Below are positions 16,239-25,358 of a stretch of DNA of 42,169 nucleotides, in pieces. The notes below the pieces were generated by a model that saw nothing but the letters and a program-made list of their open reading frames with translations, was not told where the DNA came from and did not search any database. Origin of the DNA: Heyndrickxia sporothermodurans (lineage in GTDB: Bacteria; Bacillota; Bacilli; Bacillales; Bacillaceae_C); assembly GCF_016785185.1 (NCBI RefSeq), contig NZ_JAEKDY010000017.1; one strand, 5' to 3'. The position numbers were made by a program, and so were the translations under genes. The first letter of the stretch is position 1. Each line of letters opens with the position of its first letter.

Positions 16239-17033
16239 TTGAAATTTTCGATTACATCAAAAGGAAATGCAAAGTCAAATACGTTGATGCATAAAATTAG
16301 TACATATTTACAAGATTTTGGACTTGAGTATGATGAGGCAAAACCTGATATCGTTATTTCGGTTGGTGGGGATGGGACATTGCTTTATGCCTTCCATCGT
16401 TATAGTTCAAGGTTAGATAAAACCGCTTTTGTAGGAGTGCATACTGGCCATCTTGGCTTCTATGCAGACTGGGTTCCCGAAGAAATCGAGAAGCTTGTGA
16501 TAGCGATCGCCAAAACTCCTTATCAGGTTGTTGAATATCCACTTCTTGAAGTAATCATTCGTTATCAGCATGGCGGCAAAGAAACAAGGTATTTAGCATT
16601 AAACGAGTCAACAGTAAAATGTGTGGAAGGCACATTGGTCATGGATATTGATGTCCGCGGCCAACATTTTGAACGTTTTCGCGGGGATGGGCTATGTCTT
16701 TCAACTCCATCTGGAAGTACTGCTTATAATAAAGCGTTGGGTGGTGCGATCATTCATCCTTCAATAAAGGCGATACAATTAGCGGAGATGGCTTCTATTA
16801 ATAATAAAGTATTTAGAACAATCGGATCGCCATTGATTTTTCCGGGGCACCATACATGCACCCTTAGGCCTGTTCGCGAGCAGGATTTCATGATTACCAT
16901 TGATCATCTTACATTGCTGCATAAAGATGTGAAATCGATTCAATTCCGTGTTGCCGATGAGAAAGTTCGCTTTGCTCGTTTTCGCCCTTTCCCGTTTTGG
17001 AAAAGGGTTCATGATTCATTTATTTCAGATTAA
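16239..17033 (+). CDS. nadF: NAD kinase
   Basis: Phosphorylates NAD to NADP (ATP-NAD kinase family, PpnK), cytoplasmic. The diphosphate-binding motif SVGGDGTLLYAFHRY is near residue 50, and LALNES, FRGDGLCLSTPSGSTAYN and the C-terminal KVRFARFRPFPFWKRV stretch identify the Bacillus enzyme. TTG 16239 (giving MKFSITSKG) matches the usual N-terminus; TTG 16233 two codons upstream is possible. 264 aa. It lies 40 nt after yjbM and 11 nt before yjbO. Confidence 0.95.
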   Translation: MKFSITSKGNAKSNTLMHKISTYLQDFGLEYDEAKPDIVISVGGDGTLLYAFHRYSSRLDKTAFVGVHTGHLGFYADWVPEEIEKLVIAIAKTPYQVVEYPLLEVIIRYQHGGKETRYLALNESTVKCVEGTLVMDIDVRGQHFERFRGDGLCLSTPSGSTAYNKALGGAIIHPSIKAIQLAEMASINNKVFRTIGSPLIFPGHHTCTLRPVREQDFMITIDHLTLLHKDVKSIQFRVADEKVRFARFRPFPFWKRVHDSFISD

Positions 17034-17044
17034 AGAGAGGGAGC

Positions 17045-17920
17045 ATGATGGCTTCGTATTCCTTGCAATGGACAATCGTTCAAAAAGATGAAGAGAAAAT
17101 TATTAGACAATTTTTAAGTGAAAAAGATATTTCACGACGAGCGTTAACAGATATCAAATTCGCTGGTGGTCAAATAACGGTCAACGAGCGTGAAGAAAAT
17201 GTTTTGTATCAATTAAAATGTGGTGATCGACTTGAGGTTACTTTTCCACCCGAAAAAAGCAGTGAAACGCTGGTGGGGGAGGATATTCCGCTTCATATTA
17301 TTTTTGAAGATAAAGACCTGCTAGTGATTGATAAACCCGCATTTATGAATACAATCCCTTCAAGAGAGCATCCGAAGGGGAGTCTTGCCAATGCGTTAAT
17401 TGGGTATTATCAAAAACAATCCATTGATGCAACTGTCCATATCGTTACCCGTTTGGATAGAAATACATCCGGTCTAGTTCTTGTGGCGAAGCATCGATAT
17501 ATCCATCATTTGTTAAGTCAAATGCAGCAAAAAAGAATGATTAAACGCACTTATGAGGCATTGGTAGAAGGGGTTTTAAGCAAAGATGATGGAACGATTG
17601 ATGCACCGATTGGCCGTAAAGAGTCAAGCATTATTGAGAGAGAAGTAAGAGCAGATGGGAAAGCTGCACGCACACATTATCACGTGTTGAAACGTCGTTC
17701 GAAGTTTTGTCATATCAGATTGTCGCTTGATACAGGAAGAACGCATCAAATTCGTGTCCATATGTCTTATATTGGTCACCCGCTGTTAGGTGATGATCTT
17801 TATGGAGGAAGTACGGATATATATGAGCGGCAAGCCCTGCACTGCAGCAACCTTACTTTTTATCATCCGACTCTAGAAAAGGAAATGAATTTTCATAGTG
17901 ATTTTCCGTTTGAGGTGTGA
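17045..17920 (+). CDS. yjbO: RluA-family pseudouridine synthase YjbO
   Basis: Converts specific uridines in structured RNA to pseudouridine. The N-terminal part is S4-like (FLSEKDISRRALTDIKFAGG), and the catalytic domain carries VTRLDRNTSGLVLVAKH, in which the aspartate is the nucleophile, around residue 140. GRTHQIRVHMSYIGHPLLGD is the second family motif. 291 aa. ATG 17045 or 17048; both are served by GAGAGGGAG. Last gene of the yjbM-nadF-yjbO operon. The exact RNA target is not deducible. Confidence 0.93.
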   Translation: MMASYSLQWTIVQKDEEKIIRQFLSEKDISRRALTDIKFAGGQITVNEREENVLYQLKCGDRLEVTFPPEKSSETLVGEDIPLHIIFEDKDLLVIDKPAFMNTIPSREHPKGSLANALIGYYQKQSIDATVHIVTRLDRNTSGLVLVAKHRYIHHLLSQMQQKRMIKRTYEALVEGVLSKDDGTIDAPIGRKESSIIEREVRADGKAARTHYHVLKRRSKFCHIRLSLDTGRTHQIRVHMSYIGHPLLGDDLYGGSTDIYERQALHCSNLTFYHPTLEKEMNFHSDFPFEV

Positions 17921-17922
17921 AA

Positions 17923-17960
17923 ACAATGGACTTTAGCGTAAAAGGCTAAAGTCCATTGTT
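17923..17960. terminator. Terminator between yjbO and prpE
   Basis: ACAATGGACTTTAGC and GCTAAAGTCCATTGT pair perfectly over 15 bp around a 7-nt loop, between the two converging stop codons. The flanks are only moderately A/T-rich. Confidence 0.82.
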
Positions 17961-17962
17961 TG

Positions 17963-18700
17963 TTACTCAAAACTCCTAAATTTCTCTTCCACAAAAGGCA
18001 TCGTAGAATCAACAGAAACAGTCTCCATTTCAGGATAGCGCAGTGCTGTTAACTTTCCACCGAATACAGCACCAGTATCGATATTGACAGTTTTTCCAAC
18101 AAACCTAGGTTTTTTAACAGGTGTATGTCCATAGACAATCCATGCATCACCAAAGTAATTTTTAGCCCAATCTCTTCTTACTGGTGAGCCATCCTCATGC
18201 TTTTCTCCAGTTATATCACCATATAGTACAAACGTTTTAACACTTTTATTGGACAATCCAATATAATCTTCACGAATTCCTGCGTGTGCAATGATTAATT
18301 TATTTTCATCGATTATTTGGTACAGTGGTGCCTCTTCATATAATTGCATAAACATTTTTTTATAATGATTTTCCTCTTTTCTTGTGCAGGCCTTTAGCTC
18401 AGCAACAGTTGTTTCTAAACCATGCGATATTTGTACATTTCTTCCTAAAAAATAACGATAAAGTTTATTGCAATGATTTCCGGGAACATAATAGGCAAGA
18501 TTTTTCTCGCGAAGTTTCCATACGGTCTCAATAACTTTTAAAGATTGTGGACCGCGATCAGTGAGATCACCGACAAATCCTAATATTCGATTACCTGGAT
18601 GAATCGGAATTTCATTTTCAAACTTATATCCTAAAGCAGTCACTAAACGAACAAATTCATCATAACAGCCGTGAATATCCCCAATAATATCAATTTTCAT
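17963..18700 (-). CDS. prpE: PrpE, Ap4A hydrolase / metallophosphatase
   Basis: Calcineurin-like metallophosphatase; B. subtilis PrpE hydrolyses bis(5'-nucleosyl)-tetraphosphate and acts as a protein phosphatase influencing spore germination. Metal-ligand motifs are clear: GDIHGCYDE (residues 7-15), GDLTDRGPQS (about 44-53), PGNHCNKL (about 74-81), and later histidines in IIAHAGIRED and VYGHTPVKKPR. 245 aa. Stands alone on the minus strand, divergent from mgtE. Confidence 0.93.
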   Translation of the reverse strand: MKIDIIGDIHGCYDEFVRLVTALGYKFENEIPIHPGNRILGFVGDLTDRGPQSLKVIETVWKLREKNLAYYVPGNHCNKLYRYFLGRNVQISHGLETTVAELKACTRKEENHYKKMFMQLYEEAPLYQIIDENKLIIAHAGIREDYIGLSNKSVKTFVLYGDITGEKHEDGSPVRRDWAKNYFGDAWIVYGHTPVKKPRFVGKTVNIDTGAVFGGKLTALRYPEMETVSVDSTMPFVEEKFRSFE

Positions 18701-18849
18701 TTTGTATCCTTTCTTTACTAAAGTGATTATTAATTATTTTAAAGATATTTTAAAAAAGTATGTGGAAAACTATATTCAAATTACAATACAAATGGATAAA
18801 GTTTTGTTAGGATATGTAGTATGTAATTTTAGAAATGAGGTGATGGTTA

Positions 18850-20223
18850 GTGGGTGAAAACTCATTGGAGCAAAACGAACTTCATCAGCAGGCGTTATTG
18901 AATTCTGCATTAGAAAATAAAGAAATTCACAATTTCCGTGATGAATTTTTAAGCTTACATCCCTATGATCAAGCACAGTTTTTTATTGGCATTGATCCTG
19001 TACATAGAAAACAAGTTTATTATTTTTTGTCTCCGGAAGAAATGGCATTTTTATTTGAACAGCTTGAAATTGAGGATGATGAATATCAAAAACTATTATC
19101 CGAAATGAATCCTCAATATGCGGCAGATGTCCTTTCTTATATGTTTACCGATAATGCGGTCGATGTGTTAAATCTTCTTGAAAAAGATCAAGTTGCAAGT
19201 TACTTAACGATGATGGATCAGAAGGAAGCACAAGAAATTAAAGATTTGCTTCATTATGAAGAATACACTGCCGGTAGTATTATGACAACTGAGTATGTCG
19301 CAATCGAGGCAAGTCAAACCGTTCGTTCAGCCATGTTTATTTTAAAGAATGAAGCTGCCAAAGCGGAAATGATTTATTATTTATATGTCGTTGATCATGA
19401 TAAAAAGCTTGTCGGCGTTATTTCACTTCGCGACTTAATTATTGAAGATGACGATACGATGATTACGGAAATTATGAATGATCGGGTCGTGTTCGTATCG
19501 GTCGGTGATGATCAGGAAGATATCGCTAGAAAAATGAAGGATTATAATTTCTTAGCGATTCCAGTAGTGGATTTTCAAAGACATTTATTGGGGATTATAA
19601 CAATTGATGATATCGTCGATGTCATTGATGAAGAGGCATCTGAAGATTACTCCAAGCTTGCCGCAGTTAGCGATATGGATTCACCAAGTAAAAGTCCGTT
19701 TGCAGCTGCAAAAAAGAGATTGCCTTGGCTTATTGTCCTGCTTTTTCTAGGAATGTTTACTGCGAGTCTGATTGGCCGTTTTGAAGATACATTGAAACAG
19801 GTAGCGTTATTGGCAGTTTTTATCCCGTTAATTGGCGGGATGGCGGGTAATACCGGGACACAGGCTTTAGCTGTAGCTGTGAGGGGTATTGCAACCGGGG
19901 ATGTAAATGAAGAGAGTAAATGGAAGCTCGTTCTAAGGGAAGCAGGAACAGGACTTATAACGGGTGCTACATGTGGTATTTTGATTATGATTATCGTGTA
20001 CTTATGGAAAGGGGAACTATTTCTTGGCCTATTAGTAGGGATATCGATATTAGCTTCGTTAGTTGTTGCAACGATGTCAGGTTCGTTAATTCCACTTCTT
20101 ATGGATAAACTAAATATTGACCCTGCAGTAGCATCAGGACCTTTTATTACGACGATAAACGATATTATCTCAATTCTTATATATTTTGGAATGGCTAATT
20201 TATTTATGAGTCATTTAACTTGA
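18850..20223 (+). CDS. mgtE: MgtE family magnesium transporter
   Basis: Dimeric Mg2+ channel of the inner membrane with a cytosolic magnesium sensor. Domains in order: N-terminal helical domain (residues about 20-130), two CBS domains (about 135-260; SIMTTEYVAIE and ITEIMNDRVVFV), a plug helix, and five membrane segments from residue about 285. The pore signature GGMAGNTGTQALAVAVRG is present. 457 aa. GTG 18850 is the start, with GAGGTG upstream; an ATG at 18843 stops after four codons. B. subtilis has its mgtE elsewhere (ykoK), so this position between prpE and yjbQ is a difference. No M-box is visible in the 149-nt upstream gap. Confidence 0.95.
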   Translation: MGENSLEQNELHQQALLNSALENKEIHNFRDEFLSLHPYDQAQFFIGIDPVHRKQVYYFLSPEEMAFLFEQLEIEDDEYQKLLSEMNPQYAADVLSYMFTDNAVDVLNLLEKDQVASYLTMMDQKEAQEIKDLLHYEEYTAGSIMTTEYVAIEASQTVRSAMFILKNEAAKAEMIYYLYVVDHDKKLVGVISLRDLIIEDDDTMITEIMNDRVVFVSVGDDQEDIARKMKDYNFLAIPVVDFQRHLLGIITIDDIVDVIDEEASEDYSKLAAVSDMDSPSKSPFAAAKKRLPWLIVLLFLGMFTASLIGRFEDTLKQVALLAVFIPLIGGMAGNTGTQALAVAVRGIATGDVNEESKWKLVLREAGTGLITGATCGILIMIIVYLWKGELFLGLLVGISILASLVVATMSGSLIPLLMDKLNIDPAVASGPFITTINDIISILIYFGMANLFMSHLT

Positions 20224-20263
20224 AGAAATTTGAAAAAAATAGCTTTTAAAAAGGGGAGGAAGT

Positions 20264-22117
20264 ATGGAAGGATCACTTACATCTGTTGTTATAGTAGTTA
20301 TTGCTGCATTTCTTACACCACTTTTATTACATCGCTTTAAGCTTAATGTTATACCTGTTGTAATTGGTGAAATTATCGTTGGATTGATTATTGGGAAAAG
20401 TGGTTTTGATTTAATTGAAAAGGATATGTGGCTGCAGACATTATCAACATTAGGCTTTATTTTTCTCATGTTTTTAAGTGGAGTTGAAATTGACTTTTCC
20501 GCATTTTCCGGAGGGAAAAATGCCGCCGCCTTGCCTAATGGAAAAAAAGAACCGAATCGATTGAAGGTTGCAATTGTAATCTTTATCGGAATACTTATTA
20601 TATCTGTATTACTTTCTTACTTATTTGTCTTTGCCGGTTTAGTAGACGATGTATTTTTACTAACATTAATTATTTCCACCATCTCGCTAGGTGTTGTCGT
20701 TCCAACATTGAAGGACGCTCACATTATGAAAACAGCTATAGGACAAATCATTCTTCTTATCGCTGTCATCGCTGACCTTGTAACGATGATTTTGTTAACG
20801 GTCTACGTATCGCTAACCGGTGGCGGCGGTGGAAACATGTGGCTGCTCTTAATTCTATTTGCTGCTGGTGTTCTGCTCTATTTCATAGGGAGCCGATTTA
20901 AACAAAAAACATTCTTCGAGAAACTTTCAAGAGGGACGACGCAAATCGGGACTCGAGCAGTTTTTACCCTCATACTTGTTCTAGTCGGTCTTTCAGAATC
21001 AGTCGGCGCAGAAAACATTTTAGGGGCATTTCTTGCGGGTACCCTCGTATCTTTATTAGCACCAAATCCAGAAATGGTACGTCAGCTTGATTCGTTTGGC
21101 TACGGATTTTTAATTCCGATTTTCTTTGTTATGGTCGGTGTTGACCTTGATCTATGGTCATTATTTAGTGATAAAAAATTATTAATATTAATTCCTTTAC
21201 TCATTATTGCCTTTTTATTATCGAAATTCATACCGGTATTCTTACTAAAAAAATGGTATGACACAAAGACGGTCATTTCATCAGCTTTTTTGCTTACCTC
21301 AACTTTATCATTGGTTATTGCTGCAGCAAAAATAGCTGAACGTATTGGGGCAATTACAAAAGAAATGAGTGGAATGTTTATTTTAGTAGCGGTTATCACA
21401 TGCGTCATTACACCAATTTTATTTAGAAAATTGTTTCCTCGGGAAAACTTACAAGAAAGAAAGCGTAAAGTTTCCTTAGTTGGTGCTAACCAGCTCACTT
21501 TACCTGTTACGAGAGAATTAAGCCCGAAATTATATGATGTTACACTATACCATACGAAACTAGATAAAGCGGATAAACAAATTGCTAATTCTCTTTTCAA
21601 AGTAAAAGAAATAAACGATTACGAAGTAGTAACATTGGAAGAAGAGGGGATCTTTACATCGGATATTATTGTATTTATGACCGGAGATGAAGAGATCAAT
21701 ACACCATTGGCAGTTGAAGCAAAGAATCGCAAAGTAGATCGAGTAATTGCCCGAATTGAGTCACCACAATTACAAGACGAGGTACGTGAACATGATGTAG
21801 AAGTATTTTCAACTCTTCTATCTACTCAAGCATTGCTACGATCACTTATCGAATCACCAGCAGTCATGAGAATATTAACTAATCAGGAAAATTCACTATT
21901 TGAAATCAACATGTTAAATAGTCAATTTGAAGGGATGACTCTTCGAAAATTTCCTTTTACTGGTGATGTTATTTTCGTCCGAATCTTTCGCGGCGGAGAA
22001 TCGATCATTCCGCATGGGGATACAGAGCTCCATATAAATGATCGGTTGATTGTTACAGGTTCAACAGAATATGTAGATGAACTTAAACGTGAATTAGAAT
22101 TATGTGAATGGTATTAA
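20264..22117 (+). CDS. yjbQ: CPA2 monovalent cation:H+ antiporter with TrkA-C domain (YjbQ-like)
   Basis: Membrane cation/proton antiporter of the CPA2 (KefB/YjbQ) type. About 12 hydrophobic segments fill residues 5-395 (for example ENILGAFLAGTLVSLLAPNP, typical of the Na+/H+ exchanger family); a soluble part with an RCK/NAD-binding-like region (about 405-530) and a C-terminal TrkA-C domain (about 540-615, ending NDRLIVTGSTEYVDELKREL) follow. Length 617 aa is close to B. subtilis YjbQ, as is the location near prpE and fabI. Starts 40 nt after mgtE and may be co-transcribed with it. Substrate ion (K+ or Na+) cannot be read from sequence. Confidence 0.9.
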   Translation: MEGSLTSVVIVVIAAFLTPLLLHRFKLNVIPVVIGEIIVGLIIGKSGFDLIEKDMWLQTLSTLGFIFLMFLSGVEIDFSAFSGGKNAAALPNGKKEPNRLKVAIVIFIGILIISVLLSYLFVFAGLVDDVFLLTLIISTISLGVVVPTLKDAHIMKTAIGQIILLIAVIADLVTMILLTVYVSLTGGGGGNMWLLLILFAAGVLLYFIGSRFKQKTFFEKLSRGTTQIGTRAVFTLILVLVGLSESVGAENILGAFLAGTLVSLLAPNPEMVRQLDSFGYGFLIPIFFVMVGVDLDLWSLFSDKKLLILIPLLIIAFLLSKFIPVFLLKKWYDTKTVISSAFLLTSTLSLVIAAAKIAERIGAITKEMSGMFILVAVITCVITPILFRKLFPRENLQERKRKVSLVGANQLTLPVTRELSPKLYDVTLYHTKLDKADKQIANSLFKVKEINDYEVVTLEEEGIFTSDIIVFMTGDEEINTPLAVEAKNRKVDRVIARIESPQLQDEVREHDVEVFSTLLSTQALLRSLIESPAVMRILTNQENSLFEINMLNSQFEGMTLRKFPFTGDVIFVRIFRGGESIIPHGDTELHINDRLIVTGSTEYVDELKRELELCEWY

Positions 22118-22159
22118 ATTTAAATATAGACTTTTAATAAGAGAATGAATCATGTAAAA

Positions 22160-22176
22160 TTAGCACTAGGTACTAA
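22160..22176 (+). promoter_or_regulatory. FapR operator upstream of fabI
   Basis: TTAGCACTAGGTACTAA is a 17-bp near-palindrome that matches the FapR consensus of Bacillus (TTAGTACCTRRTACTAA) at almost every position, 48 nt before the fabI start. It predicts malonyl-CoA-responsive repression of fabI. Confidence 0.85.
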
Positions 22177-22223
22177 TAACTTGTGATAAACTTATACATA
22201 ATCCATTCTAGGAGGAAAATAAA

Positions 22224-23006
22224 ATGAATCTTTCTTTACAAGGGAAAACCTATGTAGTCATGGGAGTTGCGAATAAACGCAGTATTGCTTGGGGAATTGC
22301 TCGATCTCTTCATGCAGCAGGAGCACGTTTAATTTTCACATATGGCCGTGAGCGTACGGAAAAAAGTGTAAAGCAGTTAGCTGAAACACTTGAAACGGAT
22401 AATTCCATTATTCTTCAATGTGATGTGACAAGTGACGAACAAATCCATACATGTTTTAGCAAAATTAAAGAAGAAGTTGGCACTATTCATGGGATCGCTC
22501 ATTGTGTAGCTTTTGCTAATAAAGAGGAACTCAGTGGAGAGTATTTGAATGTTACACGTGAAGGATTTTTATTGGCGCAAAATATTAGCGCATATTCACT
22601 TTCCGCTATCGCTAAAGAAGTGAAAAATTTAGAATTAATGGCTGAGGGAGGAAGTTTCATTACTTTATCCTATCTCGGTGGAGAGCGAGTTATGACGAAC
22701 TATAACGTGATGGGAGTTGCGAAGGCATCATTAGAGGCAAGTGTAAAATATTTAGCAAGTAATCTTGGTAAATATGGAATTCGTGTAAATTCCATTTCAG
22801 CTGGACCGATTCGTACCCTTTCAGCAAAAGGTGTCAGTGACTTCAATACAATTTTAAAAGAAGTAGAGGAAAAATCACCGCTTCGTCGTTGTACAACACC
22901 AGAGGAAGTAGGAGATACAGCTGTATTCCTTTTCAGTGATATGGCAAGAGGAATTACTGGAGAAAACATCCATGTTGATTCAGGCTATCATGTAATAGGT
23001 TATTAA
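22224..23006 (+). CDS. fabI: Enoyl-[acyl-carrier-protein] reductase I
   Basis: Catalyses the last reduction of the fatty-acid elongation cycle with NADH. The SDR fold begins GKTYVVMGVANKRSIAWGIA (the divergent glycine-rich motif of FabI) and has the catalytic Y-x6-K pair in NYNVMGVAKASLE near residues 157-164. The C-terminus GENIHVDSGYHVIG is typical. 260 aa. GGAGG directly precedes the ATG. Followed by a strong terminator, beyond which the gene order leaves the B. subtilis pattern. Confidence 0.97.
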   Translation: MNLSLQGKTYVVMGVANKRSIAWGIARSLHAAGARLIFTYGRERTEKSVKQLAETLETDNSIILQCDVTSDEQIHTCFSKIKEEVGTIHGIAHCVAFANKEELSGEYLNVTREGFLLAQNISAYSLSAIAKEVKNLELMAEGGSFITLSYLGGERVMTNYNVMGVAKASLEASVKYLASNLGKYGIRVNSISAGPIRTLSAKGVSDFNTILKEVEEKSPLRRCTTPEEVGDTAVFLFSDMARGITGENIHVDSGYHVIGY

Positions 23007-23025
23007 CTAATACTAAATGGTTATT

Positions 23026-23063
23026 AAAAAGTCTCGTTTCATTAGAAATGAGACTTTTTTCTT
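23026..23063 (+). terminator. Terminator of fabI
   Basis: AAAAGTCTCGTTTC-ATTA-GAAATGAGACTTTTTT: perfect stem with T run, 20 nt after the stop codon. Confidence 0.9.
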
Positions 23064-23314
23064 TCCCTAAATAATACCCATTATCTTAAATTGGATGATC
23101 TACATAGTGACTATCGCACTTACTCATTCTTGTTTTCTTCATATCATAAAGTAACTCAGAATTTCCTTCTATATGTAAATCAAGTAAAAATCCTATCGAA
23201 AATAGTACAAATAATGGTTTTTGATAGAATTTCATTAAAAATAGTGAATTGTACCTTTCGAAATAAATTCTCAAACATAATTTGTAAAAGAACATTTTAG
23301 AAAGGGGCAACAAA
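23064..23314 (+). other. Upstream region of the accessory island
   Basis: About 250 nt without a credible gene. CATAATTT at 23275-23282 resembles the -10 of a SigK or SigE promoter, 33 nt before the start of the next gene, but a matching -35 (AC at 16-17 nt) is not seen. It marks the left edge of the island relative to the B. subtilis order fabI-cotO. Confidence 0.35.
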
Positions 23315-24604
23315 GTGATACAAGACAAAACACCAAAAGTAGCAGTTATCGGTTTAGGGTTTGTAGGGCTTCCACTAGCGATGCTATTAGTTTCAAAGGG
23401 TTTTAAAGTGACTGGGTTGGATATAGATGTCAAAAAAATTTCATCAATTAATAATGGGAAAAGCTATATTTCCGATATTAGCAATGAAACCTTAGTAAAT
23501 GCTCTTGGGTCAAATCAATTTAGTGCGACTTCGAATACTGAAGTACTTGAAAAAGTCGATATTATTATTATTTGTGTTCCAACGCCATTAAAAGAGGACA
23601 AATCTCCTAATTTAAAATACGTGCAATCAGCAGCAGAAATGATTCAGAAGAGGATGAAAAAAGGACAATTAATCGTATTAGAAAGCTCAACCTATCCGGG
23701 AACGACAAGGGATATTGTAAAACCAATACTTGAAAAAAGTGGTCTTCTCGTTGGACGCGATTTTCACCTCGCCTATTCTCCTGAGCGAGTAGATCCTGGC
23801 AATAAACAATTTGAGTTAGAAAATACGCCAAAAGTAGTTGGGGGAATAACTGTAGATTGCAAAGAAGTGGCAGTTGAACTTTATACGAAGATTTATAGTG
23901 ATGTAGTCCCCGTTTCATCAACGGAGGCGGCTGAGTTTACAAAGCTATTAGAAAATACCTATCGATTTGTAAACATCTCTTTTATGAATGAAATGGCGAT
24001 AATGTGTAATGAAATAGGTGTCAATCTATGGGAAGTTATCGATGCAGCAAGTACAAAGCCTTATGGATATCATCCTTTTTATCCAGGTCCAGGAATAAGT
24101 GGACATTGCATTCCGGTTGATCCGCTTTACTTACAATTTATCATGAAACAAAAAGGTTTATCTAGCCAGTTTATACATTTATCCGATCAAATGAATAAAG
24201 ACATAGTTGATTTTATCGTTCATCGTACTTTTGAGATCGCCGAAAAAGAAAAACCATCTGTCCTTATTTATGGATTGACTTACAAAAAGGATATTAGTGA
24301 TATAAGAGATTCACGAGCGATAGATATTTTCGCACAATTAATCGAAAAAGGGGCACAGGTTGCTTATCATGATCCATTTATACCAGAAGTTGAAATTAGT
24401 GGTGAAAGAAAACAATGCATTGCCCTAGATCCCCAATCAATAAGCGAAAATGATATCGTCCTTATTTTAACAGATCATTCGGAAATACCTTCCGACTTAA
24501 TCGCAAAACATGCTAAGGCCATCTATGATACTAGAGCCGTTTATAAGGATGATTCATTAAGTAAAGGGAACATCAAGCAACTAGGAAATGGATTACTAGT
24601 ATAG
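23315..24604 (+). CDS. UDP-N-acetylglucosamine 6-dehydrogenase (WbpA-like)
   Basis: Nucleotide-sugar dehydrogenase that oxidises C6 of a UDP-hexose twice with NAD; the best fit is the WbpA/WbpO branch making UDP-GlcNAcA. The NAD-binding N-terminus reads KVAVIGLGFVGLPLAMLLV; the central part has LENTYRFVNISFMNEMAI; the catalytic cysteine lies in PGPGISGHCIPVDP near residue 265; the UDP-binding C-terminal domain follows (LTYKKDISDIRDSRA). 429 aa. The start is GTG 23315 with AAAGGGG upstream. Other island genes encode the next steps of the UDP-diacetamido-glucuronate pathway (28790-29869, 29871-30974, 35478-36170), which supports a UDP-GlcNAc rather than UDP-glucose substrate. Confidence 0.88.
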   Translation: MIQDKTPKVAVIGLGFVGLPLAMLLVSKGFKVTGLDIDVKKISSINNGKSYISDISNETLVNALGSNQFSATSNTEVLEKVDIIIICVPTPLKEDKSPNLKYVQSAAEMIQKRMKKGQLIVLESSTYPGTTRDIVKPILEKSGLLVGRDFHLAYSPERVDPGNKQFELENTPKVVGGITVDCKEVAVELYTKIYSDVVPVSSTEAAEFTKLLENTYRFVNISFMNEMAIMCNEIGVNLWEVIDAASTKPYGYHPFYPGPGISGHCIPVDPLYLQFIMKQKGLSSQFIHLSDQMNKDIVDFIVHRTFEIAEKEKPSVLIYGLTYKKDISDIRDSRAIDIFAQLIEKGAQVAYHDPFIPEVEISGERKQCIALDPQSISENDIVLILTDHSEIPSDLIAKHAKAIYDTRAVYKDDSLSKGNIKQLGNGLLV

Positions 24605-24680
24605 GATTTGTTAAGTTCAGTATTGCTGTTAACACCATGTTGATTGGAGCGGATAGTAGAATAATTTAGAAAGGACGATG

Positions 24681-25358
24681 GTGAGTATGGAAAATAATTC
24701 GATACTAAAAGATACGATTCAAACCGTTCAACAAGAGATAAAAACAATGACTAATCAAATCACGAGCCAAATTACTAATAATATTTCACAAGGATTCGAG
24801 GCTTTTTCATGGCAACTTCCCCGAACAAAAGCTGCAGCAATAACTTCTAAAATAAAAGAATTCCAAGTTGATCCACAAATTGTAGAGAGATTTTTAAAAA
24901 GAAAAAATGAATTAAAAGCAATAATTGAAAACATGGCTAATGAGAAACTGCCTGTAAATAAACAAACTATAGCCAATATATTAGACGGTAAAATTGACTT
25001 ATGCGATATAGCAAAAATATTCAAAAATGATAAATTAAACGTTGTTAAATCAGTTGTAGCCAATTTTTTAATCAGAAGAAATGAAATGAATACATTAGTA
25101 AAAACAATTGATAAAAACGAAGTCCGAGAATCAACCAAAATGGATAAACTATTGAATAAAGATAGTGTAAATGTAAGTGAATTAAAGAAACAACTTAACT
25201 CATTGGTTGATCGACAAATACAAATAGAAACATCATCAGGCACTATTTCCGGGACATTATTATCGGTGGAACAGGATTATATTATCGTTGGATACACTAC
25301 CCTTATTCCTCTTAACCGAATTGAAGCAGTTTATGAATTGTCGGGGAGGGAAGACTAA
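24681..25358 (+). CDS. Unknown protein with C-terminal DUF2642-like (Sm-like) domain
   Basis: No known full-length family recognised. The first 150 residues are helical and charged with two similar blocks: QVDPQIVERFLKRKNELKAI...ILDGKIDLCDIAKIF and VVKSVVANFLIRRNEMNTLV...LLNKDSVNVSELKK, i.e. an internal duplication of about 60 residues. The last 55 residues (LVDRQIQIETSSGTISGTLL then IPLNRIEAVYEL) look like the small beta-barrel of DUF2642/YuzF-type spore proteins. No signal peptide. GTG 24681 fits the AAAGGA ribosome-binding site best; ATG 24678 and ATG 24687 are alternatives. It overlaps the next gene by one base (TAATG). A spore-associated role is inferred from context. Confidence 0.6.
   Translation: MSMENNSILKDTIQTVQQEIKTMTNQITSQITNNISQGFEAFSWQLPRTKAAAITSKIKEFQVDPQIVERFLKRKNELKAIIENMANEKLPVNKQTIANILDGKIDLCDIAKIFKNDKLNVVKSVVANFLIRRNEMNTLVKTIDKNEVRESTKMDKLLNKDSVNVSELKKQLNSLVDRQIQIETSSGTISGTLLSVEQDYIIVGYTTLIPLNRIEAVYELSGRED

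Noticed and set aside
18701..18849. Possible M-box riboswitch before mgtE
   Set aside because: The gap is shorter than a typical M-box and shows none of its conserved segments by eye.
21100..21600. Minus-strand open frame of 166 codons inside the CPA2 antiporter gene
   Set aside because: Shadow of a conserved membrane protein gene with no start context or recognisable domain.
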